Shown in pieces: positions 32,884 through 43,725 of a stretch of DNA of 64,000 nucleotides; position 1 is the first letter of the stretch, and the number at the start of each line of letters is the position of its first letter. The translations under genes were made by a program, and so were the position numbers. A model generated the notes under the pieces. That model searched no databases and had not been told where the DNA came from. It worked only from the letters and a program-made list of their open reading frames with translations. Source of the DNA: Prorocentrum cordatum (Eukaryota; Sar; Dinophyceae; Prorocentrales; Prorocentraceae); the NCBI GenBank assembly GCA_963575745.1, contig CAUYUJ010018460.1:427001-491000 (forward strand), in the 5' to 3' direction.

Positions 32884-33185
32884 GAGAACCCCGAGGATCC
32901 CAACATCCCCGTGAAAGGCCTCATGATCAGCCCAGTGGAGGTCCCGTCAGAGATGATGCAAATCCCAGGGCTCTGGATTCCAGTCGAACAGTTGATCAGC
33001 GAGGCTCTGCGGGGGATGGGAGGAGACGTGAAGATGAATCGAGCCCATCGCAACAACATGGCCCGTCAGCTCGGCGGGAAACGCAGGGGGGGGCAAGAAG
33101 TAAGTGAGTGAGTCAAACCTGCGGCCACGCCCTCGCGCTGGGCCGCTTCCTGCAGGCCATCAGCCTGCTGCCCGCACCTTCGTAA
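32884..33185 (+). CDS. Two-exon 3' end of an unidentified gene
   Basis: Exon 1 (32884-33099) is exactly 72 codons between a (CTC)n-CAG acceptor and a consensus donor GAA|GTAAGT. It reads ENPEDPNIPVKGLMISPVEV, then SEMMQIPGLWIPVEQLISEA, and ends in a basic stretch (NMARQLGGKRRGGQE). A 56-nt intron (33100-33155) ends CGCTTCCTGCAG. Exon 2 stays in phase and adds AISLLPAPS before TAA (33183-33185). Phase-0 boundaries, canonical sites and balanced composition make this the best spliced locus in the window. The intron is short. The 5' part of the gene lies upstream of the microsatellite and was not found. No family is recognised. Confidence 0.5.
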
Positions 33186-33481
33186 TCTTCTCTTTGCATG
33201 TGTATCGCTCGCAGTTGCATCTTTTGTCCCTTGTCATGTCGCACACGTGCGCGGTGTATTTCAGTGGTGTTGCCTGTCTCTCTGTATTCTACTCTTCGTT
33301 TGTCAGAGCAGCTGTTGTATGTGCAGCAGATTCAGCAGATTGTAAGGTGTTGCGGTAGCAGCATGGTTGCCAGCATGGCGAGTTGTCGAAATGGGTGGCG
33401 TAGCAATGTCTATCGAGCCCTATCCCGAGCCAGAGCATAACTGTCAGTGGATGGTCTTGAAGGGCTTGAGTACTGTACTGT

Positions 33482-33572
33482 ACTCCTCCTCCTCCTCCGG
33501 TTCCTCCTCCTCGTCCTCCTCCTCCTCCTCCTCTGGTTCCTCCTCCTCCTCCTCCTCCTCTCTTGGACGCCC
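33482..33572. repeat. (CTC)n tract
   Basis: CTC/CTG triplets. Confidence 0.9.
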
Positions 33573-33671
33573 ACCCCCCTCGCGTCACCCAACTTTTGGG
33601 CCGCCGCCAGCCCTCCTTCGGGAACTCCCCTCGATCCCCCCCCTGTACCCCCCCCCCGTCGATCCTGCGCC

Positions 33672-34112
33672 TCAATCCTGGCGGCCGCACCCTCGATCGG
33701 TCCTGCGCCCTCGCGACCCACGCCCACTCCTCTCGATCCTCGGGCTCCTCTCCCCCGCACGAGCTCTCCAGTCCGGCCACGCTGAGCGGGGGGGCGGGGG
33801 CAAGAGGAAGGAGCTCTGAGGTCCCCCTGCCTCCATGGCCTCCTCGTCCTTGGCCTCCCTCGTCACGCTGCTCATCCTCGTCCCACCCTGCTCCCTCGGA
33901 TGAGCGCGCTTTACAGCGCACCCGAGGAGGTGACCCCGACTATGAATTGGGCGCACCAATCGTCCTTTACACGATTTTTTTTTGCTGAATGCCTGCATGC
34001 TGGTCTGTGCATTAGTATGCCCACTGCTGGCCTTCACCCCGGTATTACTGGCATCTGCACGATGCGCGGTGATGACGTGGCCGTAAGTGAGATACTTACC
34101 AGCCTGGAACAT
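33672..34112 (-). other. 146-codon open frame, uncertain
   Basis: ATG at 34112-34110, frame open to TGA at 33674-33672. The first half (MFQAGKYLTYGHVITAHRAD; later KKKSCKGRLVRPIHSRGHLL) is balanced; the second half is Arg/Pro-rich and low-complexity. An opposing + frame at 33900-34160 also looks plausible, so this may be chance. Confidence 0.25.
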
Positions 34113-34229
34113 ATCCCTATCCCTAAGCCGGGCATCGCCTCATCACGACGCCAATCTTAGGGATTCCCTTGGTTTTTCAGGGCGCATCCCTGAGATTGTC
34201 ATCGCCTTTGGGCGTGTCAATCTTAAGGA

Positions 34230-34285
34230 TAGGGATAGGAGGAGGAGGAGGAGGAGGAGGAGGAGGGGGAGGAGGAGGATGAGGA

Positions 34286-34318
<33 letters not shown>

Positions 34319-34396
34319 GGATGAGGAAGAAAGAAGAGGAGGGGGAGGAGGAGGGGGAGGAGGGGGAGGAGGAGGAGGAGGAGGAGGAGGAGGAGG
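34230..34396. repeat. (GGA)n array
   Basis: Near-pure purine triplets beginning at a GGATAGGGATAGG flank. That flank is the inverse of TATCCCTATCCC at about 34111. Confidence 0.95.
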
Positions 34397-34676
34397 GCTT
34401 CGAGGCTGGCGATCCCTGTTCCCTCTTCCCTCATACCTCCCTCGCCAGAGCCCCGACGCCGTGACTTTGTCGCAACGCTCGGGAGCGGCCAACCAAGAGG
34501 GGTGTGTCCAAGAGGGGTGGGTGCAAATCATGACCGGCGGCACGTGCGCGGCCCAGCGGGGGGGCCAGGGACGTAATGAAATAAGACGGGGCGCCGTGAA
34601 AGCTGGGGAAATATCATGGCCCCCGCCATGATATCCCCCCCCCTGGTCATCCCCCCCTTTTCACCGCCCCCGAAAC

Positions 34677-34800
34677 GTCGACCCCCAGATGTCTGGACCC
34701 CTTCCCCGGGACCCGCTCTTCGGCCCGAGTCGCTCGTGGACGGCCCCGAGGCACGGTAAGGGCCCCCAAAGGCCGAGCATTGCGAAAAACCTCCCGTCGA
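34677..34800 (-). mobile_element. MITE-like element, family B, truncated
   Basis: Blocks CCCCAGATGTCTGGACCCC, TTCCCCGGGACCCG and GGACGGCCCCGAGGCACGG follow the order of family B on the minus strand. The far end is lost in a (TA)n tract. Confidence 0.4.
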
Positions 34801-34900
34801 TATATATATATATATACACATACATTCACAGATATGTATATATATATAAATATCTACATACATACATGTGTATATATATGTGTATATATACATGTATGTG

Positions 34901-34936
<36 letters not shown>

Positions 34937-34937
34937 G
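34800..34937. repeat. (TA)n/(TACA)n microsatellite
   Basis: Alternating TA and TACATA units, AT-rich unlike its surroundings. Confidence 0.95.
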
Positions 34938-35290
34938 ATTGTGTGTGTCACAGCGCGAGGGGGTCCAGAGTCTGGGCCTCCTCCCCCCGCTCCTGCTGCT
35001 GTTGCTGTGCTGCCCCTCCCCCTGCTCCTCGTCCAGCCTGCCCCCGCCTCCTGGCCGCCCCGTCCCGCCCCTCCCCCTGCACGCCGACAGAGCACGACCG
35101 CGAGAGGGTGGAAGGGGGGACCCCCCACGAGGCGCGCCCCCTGAGCCCGTGCCCGACCCAACCCAAAGCCGGGACAGGCGAAAAGGCACTCGGATCCTCC
35201 ACACGTCTCACGCCGCCTGTGCCACATCTGCGACGCCCTCAACTCCTCTTCGGTGGCAACTCGTGGGAGCCTCCCATACCATCTTGTCTG
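34938..35290. other. No gene recognised
   Basis: GC-rich with competing frames. Confidence 0.35.
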
Positions 35291-35295
35291 CCCTT

Positions 35296-35465
35296 GCGAA
35301 TCGACGCTGGTCGACGCTAAATCGACGCTAAATCGACGCTTCGACGCGAATCGCTGGTAATCGACGGTCCATCAGCGCTGTATCTCATCGACCCCCAGAC
35401 GCTAATGGACGGACGGCAATCGATGCTAAAGACGGAGACCCCAATCAATGGATGGTTTGATCGAT
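35296..35465. repeat. AATCGACGCT minisatellite
   Basis: Decamer-like AATCGACGCT/AATCGACGGT units, degenerating rightwards. Confidence 0.7.
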
Positions 35466-35699
35466 AAAGAGATCGACCGGGAACCAATAACCAAGAACCC
35501 GGGAACCCAGAGCCCGGGCACCCAGCCGGCCACCAAAATCGGCGGGGCACTTTCGACAAACCTTTCAATTGCCGCTAGGACCCCTCGAGTGCAAGCACTG
35601 ATTGGGGAGTTACGATGGTACACACGGCTCCCATGATTTGCTGCCGAATTCTTCCAAGAGGAGCAGGGTCAGTCGGCCCTGCGGGGCCCGTCGATCATC

Positions 35700-35960
35700 T
35701 CGGCGTGCCCTCTGCCCGGGAGCGCCCCCCCCCCCCCCCCTGCCCTCTCCCCCTTCCCCTTTCCCTGCCCATCCTCGTTCTCTTCCACCTTCACCCCTTC
35801 TCTCCCTGCTCCTCCTCCTTGCTCCTCCTTCTCCTCTTCGTCCCATGATGGTTCCGCTTCCGCCTCCTCCTTCTTCCCCCCCACCTCCGTTGTTGTTGTC
35901 CCTGCTCCTCGTCTTCCTTCTATCCTCCTCCCCCTCCTCCCCCTCATCCCCCTTCTAACT
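35700..35960. repeat. Pyrimidine-rich low-complexity tract
   Basis: C/T runs with CTCCT units. Confidence 0.85.
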
Positions 35961-36319
35961 CCCAGACGAGGAGGGGGCTTGGAGTGGGGAGGTGGTGAGC
36001 GACGACGATGGCGGCAACGACGGCGAGGATGCCTTCTGGCCCACTGGCGTGTCCTTACGTGACTCGAAAGCCTCGCCGCCGACCTTGACAACCTTCTCCC
36101 CAACGCCTCTGGCGCGCGCGCAGGGGCGCAACCGGGCTGGACCGGGGTGAGGCGAGGGAGGAGGAACGATGGGGCGAGAGAGTAGAGGAGGGGGTGAGGT
36201 GAGGGGGAGAAGGAGGAGGAGGAGGAGGAGGAACTAGAATTGCGGGGGCTGGTGGTAAGGAGAAGGTCGACATGGCAGCAATAAGGCAGGTAAGCGGGCC
36301 AACTCTCCTTCGATCGATC

Positions 36320-36630
36320 CCCTCAAGATGGCTCCAAGATGGCCCCCGAGGCTCTCAAGAGGCCCCCACGATGCCCCCAGAAGAAATGTCCAGCAGGTCC
36401 ACAGAGGCCCCTGATGCCCCGAAGATGCCCCCAACAGGCTCCCACGAGACCCCCAAGAGGTTTCGAGAGGCCCCCCCAGAGGCACCCAAGACGCCTCAAA
36501 AGGCCCCGCCGGACTGCCAGGGGACCCCCAAGACGCCTCAAGAGGACCCCAAGGAACTCCCGAAAGAGATCAGAAGAGACTCCGAGCGGCATCCAAGAGG
36601 CCTCTGGGCTTTCTGCTCGTCCTCCTCCTC
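36320..36630. repeat. AAGAGGCCCC-type minisatellite, locus 2
   Basis: Same words and same right flank as 9930-10140, in the same orientation. Confidence 0.65.
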
Positions 36631-37510
36631 CTCCTCCTCATCCGCCTGTTTCTCCTCCTTCCTCCTCCCTCCACAATTACACAGCATGAGAACTACTCTC
36701 TCCTCTCCCCCGGATGACGCCGGTGAGGTGTCCTGGCCTCCCCCCCCCGGCGTAGTTTTTTTACACGCAGGACGCCGCCGAATTGATAATTTATGCCATA
36801 TGTCCAGCACGGCCCCCAGGAGGCCTCAACACTGCCTCCCGAAGGCCCCTGAGAGGTCAACCGCGAGAGCCCAGCCAGGGTCCGCGAGGCCTCTGCCCGC
36901 CACCCGCCGCCTCCGAAAAAATGGCGGCCGCCCAACCGCCCAACCGCATTGACAACAGCATCCTGACGAGCGACAGCGGCGACGCAAGATGGGCCGGCGG
37001 AGTGAGCGAAGCGACGGTAGAGGGAAACAATTACTGAACACTCCCCCTCCCCCCCAAACTCAAAGTTGGCACGCGCGGGGGAGACTGCGGTCGAAGCGCA
37101 TCTCATCAGACCCACCGCCAACTTTGAACATTGGGGGGAGGGGGACGGGTTGACGGATGAATGTGGCATGTGTTCGCTAATTTGTTCCGAGGCCTGGATT
37201 GAATCCATGTGTCGTATGTGCTTCATTTGGCCAGAACGAACGCATTCAATCCTTTCAGAATGGCGCTCCCGCTGAAGAGATAGCTCCAGTCTGCCGCTTT
37301 TCGTCCTTCCTGATCCGCCGACCCCTGGGGGTCACGGCGTGTGACATGCTTCCCCCTCCCCAAACCCCTCCCCCGGGAGCCCGGTCCGGCCGGCTTGGAA
37401 GGGGTGGGAGGGCGGGGGGCAAAGGTGCCAGCCGCAAGCCTCAGGGTGCCCAGGAAGGACCAAGAGGGCCCCACAAGGACCCCCGGACGGTCCAAGAGGG
37501 CTACAGTCGT
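36631..37510. other. No gene recognised
   Basis: Unassigned sequence. An ATGGCAGCAATAAGGCAG|GTAAGC start-plus-donor pattern at 36272-36295 (minisatellite flank) is too short to call. Confidence 0.3.
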
Positions 37511-37514
37511 TGGG

Positions 37515-37740
37515 CGCCCGAGTTATCCGGGGTAACTCGGGTCCGGGGTAACTCGGGCTTGGATTCCCGAAAAAGGAACCCGAGTTAGCCCTGACCCGAG
37601 TTACCCCTGATGATGTGGGGCTCTGGACGCCCGAATTATCCGGGGTAGCTCGGGCCCAGGGTAACTCGGGTTCGGATTCCCGAAAAACGACCCCGAGTTA
37701 ACCCTGACCCGAATTACCCCTGATGACTCGGGGCTCTGAA
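37515..37740. repeat. 113-bp tandem duplication of a hairpin unit
   Basis: Two units (from 37516 and 37629). Each has GGGTAACTCGGG blocks on the left and CCCGAGTTA-type blocks on the right, so each copy can fold back. Confidence 0.75.
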
Positions 37741-37904
37741 GTCGTCGCGCTACCACAAGGAACGCATGATAAGGAACGGGCCGTCTTTTCTGTCCACGAC
37801 GGGCCTAGGCCACATGCAGGTTCCAAGACAGAAGTCGAAGGAACGGCCCGAAACTCGGAGCTCCTCCTGAACCCCAAACGGTCCTTATTTCAACGTCTTG
37901 ACTG

Positions 37905-38001
37905 CACGAGTCCTCCTCCTCCTCTTCCTCCTCCTCCTCTGATTCTTCTAATTCTTCCTTTTCCTCCTCCTCCTCCTCCTCCTCCTCCTCCTCCTCCTCC
38001 C
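37905..38001. repeat. (CCT)n tract
   Basis: CTC/CCT triplets. Confidence 0.9.
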
Positions 38002-38019
38002 AAGACGCCCAATATCGCC

Positions 38020-38460
38020 TCCATACGGTCCCAGAGGCCCCCAAGACGCCCCAAGAAGCCACCAAGAGGCGTCCACAGAGGCCCTCCAGAAGCAAAGAAG
38101 CGTCCCATTCCCTCAGGAAAACGATGCCCACGGCGGCCCAAGAAGCCTCTAAGATCGACCCAGAATAGCCCAAGAGGCCCTCCAAAAGGCTCCAATACGG
38201 CCCCAACGCGGCCCCAGCCAAAACGACCCAGGAGGGCCCTAGGACGGCCCAAGAGGAGGCCAAGAGGGGGAACCCGAATGAACAATTCGAGCACTCGGTC
38301 CCAAAAGAACCTGGGGAGGCGCCAATCGGCCCCCAAGACGCTCCCGCGAGGCCTCCGAGAGGCCCAAAAGAAGTTCCTAGAGGCCTCAAAGCGGCCCCCA
38401 AGAGGCCTCAAAAGTGCTGCCAGGACAGCCCATAGAAGCCCAAGAGCAGAGCGGCGATCC
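38020..38460. repeat. AAGAGGCCCC-type minisatellite, locus 3
   Basis: Degenerate CCCAAGAGGCC and AAGACGCCCC words over about 440 bp. Confidence 0.6.
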
Positions 38461-38820
38461 GCCAACCGCCCCCGACGAAATCCCAAGAAGCTGAAACCCC
38501 AAGATTCCCCAAACATCATTCCGCAAACTCTGTTTGTTACTCTTGCTGCCGCCACAAGCTCGGCGGTGCGGCGTCAGCCAACGAATCAAGTTTCCACTGC
38601 AGCGCTGACCACATTTCATTGCTTCGGTTCGTCCAACTCGTGCTCCTGTTGCAGCGTTGGCTTCGTTTCCGCGCCTGCCCGCCCTTTTTGCCTTCGATCA
38701 CACCCCCTTTGGGGGGGATTATGTCTCTTTGCGGGGGGCGGCAGGCTTAGACAGGCGGGCAAACCTGAACGGGCGGACAATCCTTCGTGGGCGTACATGT
38801 GCCCGCCATTGAATTTGGTG
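38461..38820. other. No gene recognised
   Basis: Unassigned. Confidence 0.35.
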
Positions 38821-38829
38821 TGGGCCCTG

Positions 38830-39212
38830 CAAAAAGAAGAGGGGGAGAACGAGGGAGAGTGTGAGGAAGGGAAGTGGGAGGGACGAAGGAAGAGGGAAAA
38901 CGCCAGGAGAGAAGGAGCGAACAGAGGGGCGGTTTATTAGAGGCAGAAAGAGAAAGAGAGCGGGAGAGAGAGAACGATATATACATATATATAAGAAGGT
39001 AAAGAAAGAGAACGAAAGAGAGAGGGAGGGAAGAGAGAAATAAAGAAAGAGGGAGGGAGGAGGCAGGAGAGGGGAGGGAGAAGGGAGGAGGGAGAAGAGG
39101 GAGAGGGGATAGGGCAGAGAGGCATAAGGATGAGGGAAGAGAGGAGGGAGAGAGAAGGGAGGAGAGGAGGGAGAAGGGAGGAAAGAGAGGGAGGAGGAGC
39201 AGGAAGGTAAGA
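38830..39212. repeat. (GA)n/(GGGA)n purine tract
   Basis: About 380 bp of purines. Confidence 0.9.
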
Positions 39213-39344
39213 GCGTGAACGTTCGAGGAAGTCCTGGGCGAAAACGCCGCTTGAGGAAGTCTCGGGCGGGAGCCCACGACGGGCGGGCGATCCCCTGACG
39301 GGCGGGTCGGGCGGGTGGGACATTCAAGCAGGATGCTTGAGTAT

Positions 39345-39890
39345 GGCGAGAGCGCGATTCCTAAGTAAATTGTGACGGCGTCCTTGGCGCAGCGTGTTTC
39401 CTGAGCGTCGAAAGCGCGATTTCTGAATACATTGCATGGTAGTCACAGGCGAGAGCGCAATTCCTGAATGAAATGTGAAGGGTTCTCTGGCGGGAGTGGG
39501 GGTCTTGATTCAATTGCGAAGAAGTTTTGGTTCAATTGCGAGGAAGTCTTAAGCGGGAGCGCCGTTCCTGAGTAGATTGTGAGGCAATCTCAAATGGGAG
39601 CGGGGGTCCTGACTAAATTGCGAGAAAGTCACAGGCGGGAGCACCGATCCTGAGTAATGTGTGAGGAAGTCTCAGGCGAGAGCGGGGGTCCTGAGTAAAT
39701 TTGAAAGAAATCTTTGGCGGGAGCCGTTGTTGTTGTAATCCAGGGGGCCAGGGGCACAGTTTCAGCATCAAGACTTTCCCTGTCAAAAAAAGGGTGCGAG
39801 CGTCGAGGGGCACACTTTATTGAGAAAAGCAATATGCACTGGTGAGGGGGGATCAACAATACTTATTCTTCATAAATGAAAGTTCAACAA
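39345..39890. repeat. 41-bp tandem array plus conserved tail, locus 2
   Basis: More units than locus 1 (17600), then the same tail (GGAGCCGTTGTTGTTGTAAT ... CATAAATGA). Confidence 0.75.
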
Positions 39891-39905
39891 CAACAACAAG
39901 AACAA

Positions 39906-39937
<32 letters not shown>

Positions 39938-40035
39938 ATATCGACAACCACAACAACACCACCAACAACGACAACAATCACAAACGTTACGACAATCACA
40001 ACTTTCACGACAACAGCAAGAACAACACAAACAGC
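39885..40035. repeat. (CAA)n/(CAG)n microsatellite
   Basis: AAC/CAA/CAG triplets that continue the tail of the 41-bp element, as at locus 1. Confidence 0.9.
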
Positions 40036-40066
40036 CTCTTGCACTGGCCATGATGTCCCTCCCCAG

Positions 40067-40168
40067 GGGCAGGCGGCCCGACCAAGTGAAGCCGGCGGAG
40101 CTCTGGGCACGGACCCCCGCCGAGAGTCCGCGGCTCCGCGGCCCGTTTTGGAGGTCCTCGCCCCAGTG
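40067..40168 (+). CDS. Candidate internal exon, phase 0/0
   Basis: CCCTCCCCAG (ending 40066) precedes exactly 34 codons and a donor GTG|GTGAGT (40168/40169). The frame begins GQAARPSEAGGALGTDPRRE and ends VLEVLAPV. Phase matches the terminal exon at 40453, so the two may belong to one gene. No family is recognised. Confidence 0.4.
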
Positions 40169-40452
40169 GTGAGTGCCGGCCCTCCTGGCAAAGGCAAGGG
40201 CCTTGGACGCCCATTCCGAGGCTTCTCGAGCGGGGCGCGGCCAACGAACGCGGCCAAGGATGGGCCGAGGAGGTAAGGATGCAAGCGTACCCGTGGGAAG
40301 GTTGCCCATCCTTGCTGTGCGGGCTGACTGTACCGTGCGCAATGCACCGCAAGATCTGGCCCAAGGTAGGCGGCGGGGCTCAGAAAGAGGTCCGCTCAGG
40401 GGGTTCTTTCCTCCTCCTCCTCCGGTTCCTGCTCCTCAGTTCCCTCCTCCAG

Positions 40453-40593
40453 AATCCTGTTGCTCCTAGCATACTTCAGGACCACGCCCCCCCAACAAAA
40501 ATTCCGAGCACAAAGAAACCTGTCGATACAATGTCTGCCCAGCACGCTAGCGAAGTGTCGAGCGAGCATCGCCTCCCAGGTCCCGGCACGTGA
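40453..40593 (+). CDS. Candidate terminal exon of an unidentified gene
   Basis: A CTC-rich tract (40410-40450) ends CCTCCAG at 40452. The following 47 codons include a TGA stop (40591-40593): the frame begins NPVAPSILQDHAPPTKIPST, continues KKPVDTMSAQHASEVSSEHR and ends LPGPGT. The sequence is Ser/Thr/Pro/Lys-mixed and non-repetitive, strongly coding in character. The same (CTC)n-AG arrangement precedes the exon at 32884. Splicing from 40168 would keep phase across a 284-bp intron that contains a dispersed repeat (about 40190-40335). Confidence 0.45.
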   Translation, partial: NPVAPSILQDHAPPTKIPSTKKPVDTMSAQHASEVSSEHRLPGPGT

Positions 40594-40599
40594 ACACCC

Positions 40600-41600
40600 T
40601 CCTGCTTCGGTACTTCCTTGGTGCTCGGAATAATGTCTGGTAGTCACGGCTAAAGTAAGTTGGAACATCACAACTCCAAGATGGAGGAGACAACAGCACA
40701 GCCCTAGGCAGCACTCCCCAGTTGATGCCGGTAGCAGAAACAATTAAGGTCGGGCGCGCCTCCCGGCGATATCGTTGGCACAATGAATCAACACAGAAAG
40801 TGCAAACATAGGTGCGACGCCCTGGGACCTGGCTTACAGTGGGTAATCGATTATCGAAAGGTGGCGACGCGAGGGCCGCCGCATTCTCCGGCCCCCGACG
40901 GCAATGCATGCATGGGACAGCGAAGGGCAAACCACAGGAAGCCATTGGGGAGGATCACTGCGAAACATCGGAGTCTGGTGAGGACGACGAAGCAACTGAT
41001 GCGTGATGGCGACTGGGCGCAGAAGAATATGTCGCCGCGCCATGTGTTCTGAACTCGCCTGAGTAAACGAAGCCGGCACCGCGAGAAGGGCACGGTCAAC
41101 TCTGCGTCCGTGGCGGATTTGTCCCTGGTGTCCGAGGCGCTCTCCCCAAGACGTCAGGGCGTGCGTCGGAACAAACGGCGCGGCGACCTATGAAGATGCG
41201 GGCTAGCGTGTAATCACATGGACAATCCCTATTGCGATCCCAATGCAGAGATTGAGCCCCCCAGGAGGGCCCTACAGAGAGAGTCCAGGGAGGGTTAGTG
41301 CAGACGCGTGCCGCGACCCCCACAGCGATATGTTGGCACGTGCATTCAACATGAATCGACGGCCCGCGGCTGTCGCCCTGGCAGCCGAGAGCTCTCAGCA
41401 ATCTGACAGGAACACCGAAGGACCCCTAAACTAAACTCAAAGGGATCTGAAGGGGGATGTTTTTAAGAACATCCAGACTCAGGCCAAAGGAAGCCCAACG
41501 AAATCTCAAAAGAAAACAGAAGGACTCAAAAGGGGAATCGCAAAGACATGCAAGAACAATCCACAATGATATCAGTGGATCAGCGCAAGTGCACACGTGG
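40600..41600. other. No gene recognised
   Basis: Unassigned, moderate-GC sequence. Confidence 0.35.
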
Positions 41601-41607
41601 AGACGTG

Positions 41608-41775
41608 GCTAGACGAGCGCGCTCCATTACTCGCAAAGCAAAGTAACTACTCGCAGATGGCCTGGATCCGCCGCGGGAGAGCGACGATACATTGCAGCGA
41701 TGCAGACATGTGTGTTTCTTGTCCGACGCTTGCGAGTAGGCACTTTGCGAGTAGTGGAACGCGCTCGGTGAGTGG
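41608..41775. mobile_element. MITE-like element, family D, copy 2
   Basis: Inverted arms as in the copy at 3376. The flanks GTGGCT and GTGGCA suggest a target-site duplication of 5 bp. Confidence 0.6.
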
Positions 41776-42034
41776 CAGAGGAGCGCTCGCTCCAGCAACA
41801 CTGGAAAACGCCCCCTGCATTCAGAGCTGGCGCCACTCTGTCCAACCATCTGAGGTAGGACGCCCGGCTCTGAGCGCCCGTTTGGGGGATCTTTCGCGGG
41901 CCTCTGCGAAGGACATTGCTGCCGCCCTGGCCCCCGGTGCCGGAAGCGCTACGATTACCCCCGATGGGGAGGGGAACGGACTGCCTAGGGTTGCTAGGGG
42001 AACGAAGAATGACATAAACAGAAAGACTCGGAGG

Positions 42035-42150
42035 TCCGCGCGGATTTCTCGGATCCGCACTGGACCCCCCGGGCGGCGCCTCCGGCGCTGCCCCTGGCGC
42101 GCTCCGCGCACCAGGGAGGGGGGTCCAGCGCGGAATCCGAGAATTTCTAT
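42035..42150. mobile_element. Foldback element, family F, copy 3
   Basis: CCGCGCGGATTTCTCGGATC on the left pairs with GCGCGGAATCCGAGAATTTC on the right, with a GC-rich core. Confidence 0.55.
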
Positions 42151-42319
42151 ATTTTTGTCACTCTTCGTTGCCCCAGTTGCTGGGAGGCGTCCTGGTCAGC
42201 ATCTCGGGGCGAACCCAGCACTGGCGCTGGGAGCCCCCCCTTCCCGTGGGAGTTTTTCGCCCGCGCGTGGACAGCTGAGGCGGCAGCGCTCCCCCCGTGC
42301 GCCCGCGGAGGCCAGTGCA

Positions 42320-42482
42320 CCAAAGGAAGGACGGGAGAAGGAGGAGGAGGAGAAGGAGGACGGACCAGGAGGGGGGGGAGGGGAAGGGACGAAAAGGAGG
42401 AGGCGACGAGAAGGAGGTGACGAGAAGGAGGGGACGAGAAGGAGGGGGGAGGAGAAGGAGGAGGAGGAAGAGGAATACGGCC
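42320..42482. repeat. (GGA)n-rich tract
   Basis: Purine triplets with GACGAGAAGGAGG units. Confidence 0.9.
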
Positions 42483-42577
42483 AGCTCAGCCAGTCGCCGC
42501 CAGCATGATAGCTTGTCTACGTTGGCCCCCAAAGCAAAGGCGAGGTGCTCTAGGCATCTCCTTGACTAGAGCCCTCC

Positions 42578-42823
42578 TAGATGGGGTCCGAGTAAGTGGG
42601 GTCGGAGGATAGCGCCGCATCGCCGATACATCGACGATGCATCGGCGATGCATCAGCGATGCATCGGCGATGCACCAGCGGTTGACCAGCAATGCATCGT
42701 CGACGTCGGCGATGTACCAGCGACGTCGACGTCAAGCCAATCGGGCTTCATATCGAGCCGCATCGGCGATGCCTCGGCGGTGCGGCGCGATCCTCCAGCC
42801 CCACCTGCTCCGACCCCATCTGG
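42578..42823. mobile_element. Foldback element with about 55-bp arms and GATGCATC core
   Basis: Left arm ATGGGGTCCGAGTAAGTGGG is the near inverse of the right arm ending CCTGCTCCGACCCCATC. The core repeats CGATGCATCGGCGATGCATC, itself palindromic. Confidence 0.6.
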
Positions 42824-42965
42824 GATTAGGTCGAGCGTGTCCTCCGACATGCGGGCTGTAAGGACCAATGGTGATAGGCAAGACGTAGGGAAGCAGAATC
42901 AAACATCAAACATCGTCGGAAATCGTCCCCAGACCATTTTGCTGCCTATTCTCGGGGATCTTCTG

Positions 42966-43183
42966 ACCCGGGTCAATGCAGACCCGGGTCAGCAGGAAAC
43001 CAAAAAACTGCAATGCAGGAAAAAAACTGCAACGCAAGTCTTCGCAAACCTGGGTCAGCCAATATGCGCGGCCGCCTCGCGGCCACAAGCGGCTCGCTAA
43101 CCCGGGTCAGCCAGAAGGTGCCTTCGCAGGATCCTGCAGGATCTGGCGCCCTGGCTGACCCCCGTTTGCATTGACCCCCGTCT
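42966..43183. mobile_element. Inverted-repeat element with GACCCGGGTCA words
   Basis: Left GACCCGGGTCAATGCAGACC and right GTTTGCATTGACCCCCGTC are near-inverse over about 29 bp. Confidence 0.45.
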
Positions 43184-43196
43184 CAAGGCTCCCGAT

Positions 43197-43240
43197 ATTC
43201 TTGTATACTCCTCCTGCCGGGGGGACGCGCCCGACTTAAA
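43197..43240. mobile_element. MITE family A, solitary right end
   Basis: CTCCTGCCGGGGGGACGCGC then CCGACTTA matches the right terminus of family A. No left end was found. Confidence 0.45.
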
Positions 43241-43394
43241 CCTAGGAGGCCCGATCGACCCCGGGACGCCTGCCTCTGAGCCGGTCGCCCGTGTTCGTGT
43301 CCGACTTCGCGGCCAGCCCCGCCGCCGCGCCCCCGATGACGAGCCCCTCCCGCTCCCAGGGGGGGGCGCCTTCTGCCGCGGCCGTGCCGCGTCG

Positions 43395-43505
43395 TCGCCT
43401 CTGCCTCCTCCTTCTCCTCCTCCTCCTCCTCCTCCTCCTCATCCCCCTCCTCCTCCTCCTCCTCCTCCTCCTCCTCCTCCTTCTCCCCCTCCTCCCTCCT
43501 CTCCC
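43395..43505. repeat. (CTC)n array
   Basis: CTC/CTT triplets. Confidence 0.95.
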
Positions 43506-43725
43506 GCCTGCGACGAAGCCAGGCCGAGGACAAAATCTGGGCGAGGATCCATCGAGAATCTGTGAGATCCTACGGCTCTGGAGGATGTCTCGTGCGCCGC
43601 GGCCCTCTCAGAGCATTCCAGAGCGCTCGCCCCGTCCTCGCCTCTGCCTCCTCGTCGCCCTCGTCCCGCACGACGATGCCAGGCGCCGAGGACAGAGTTG
43701 AGCGAGTATACATCGAGAACATGTG

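Noticed and set aside
36323-38555. Frames reading GLLGASWGPLG-like repeats on the minus strand
   Set aside because: They come from the AAGAGGCCCC minisatellite; three loci show the same pattern in different frames.
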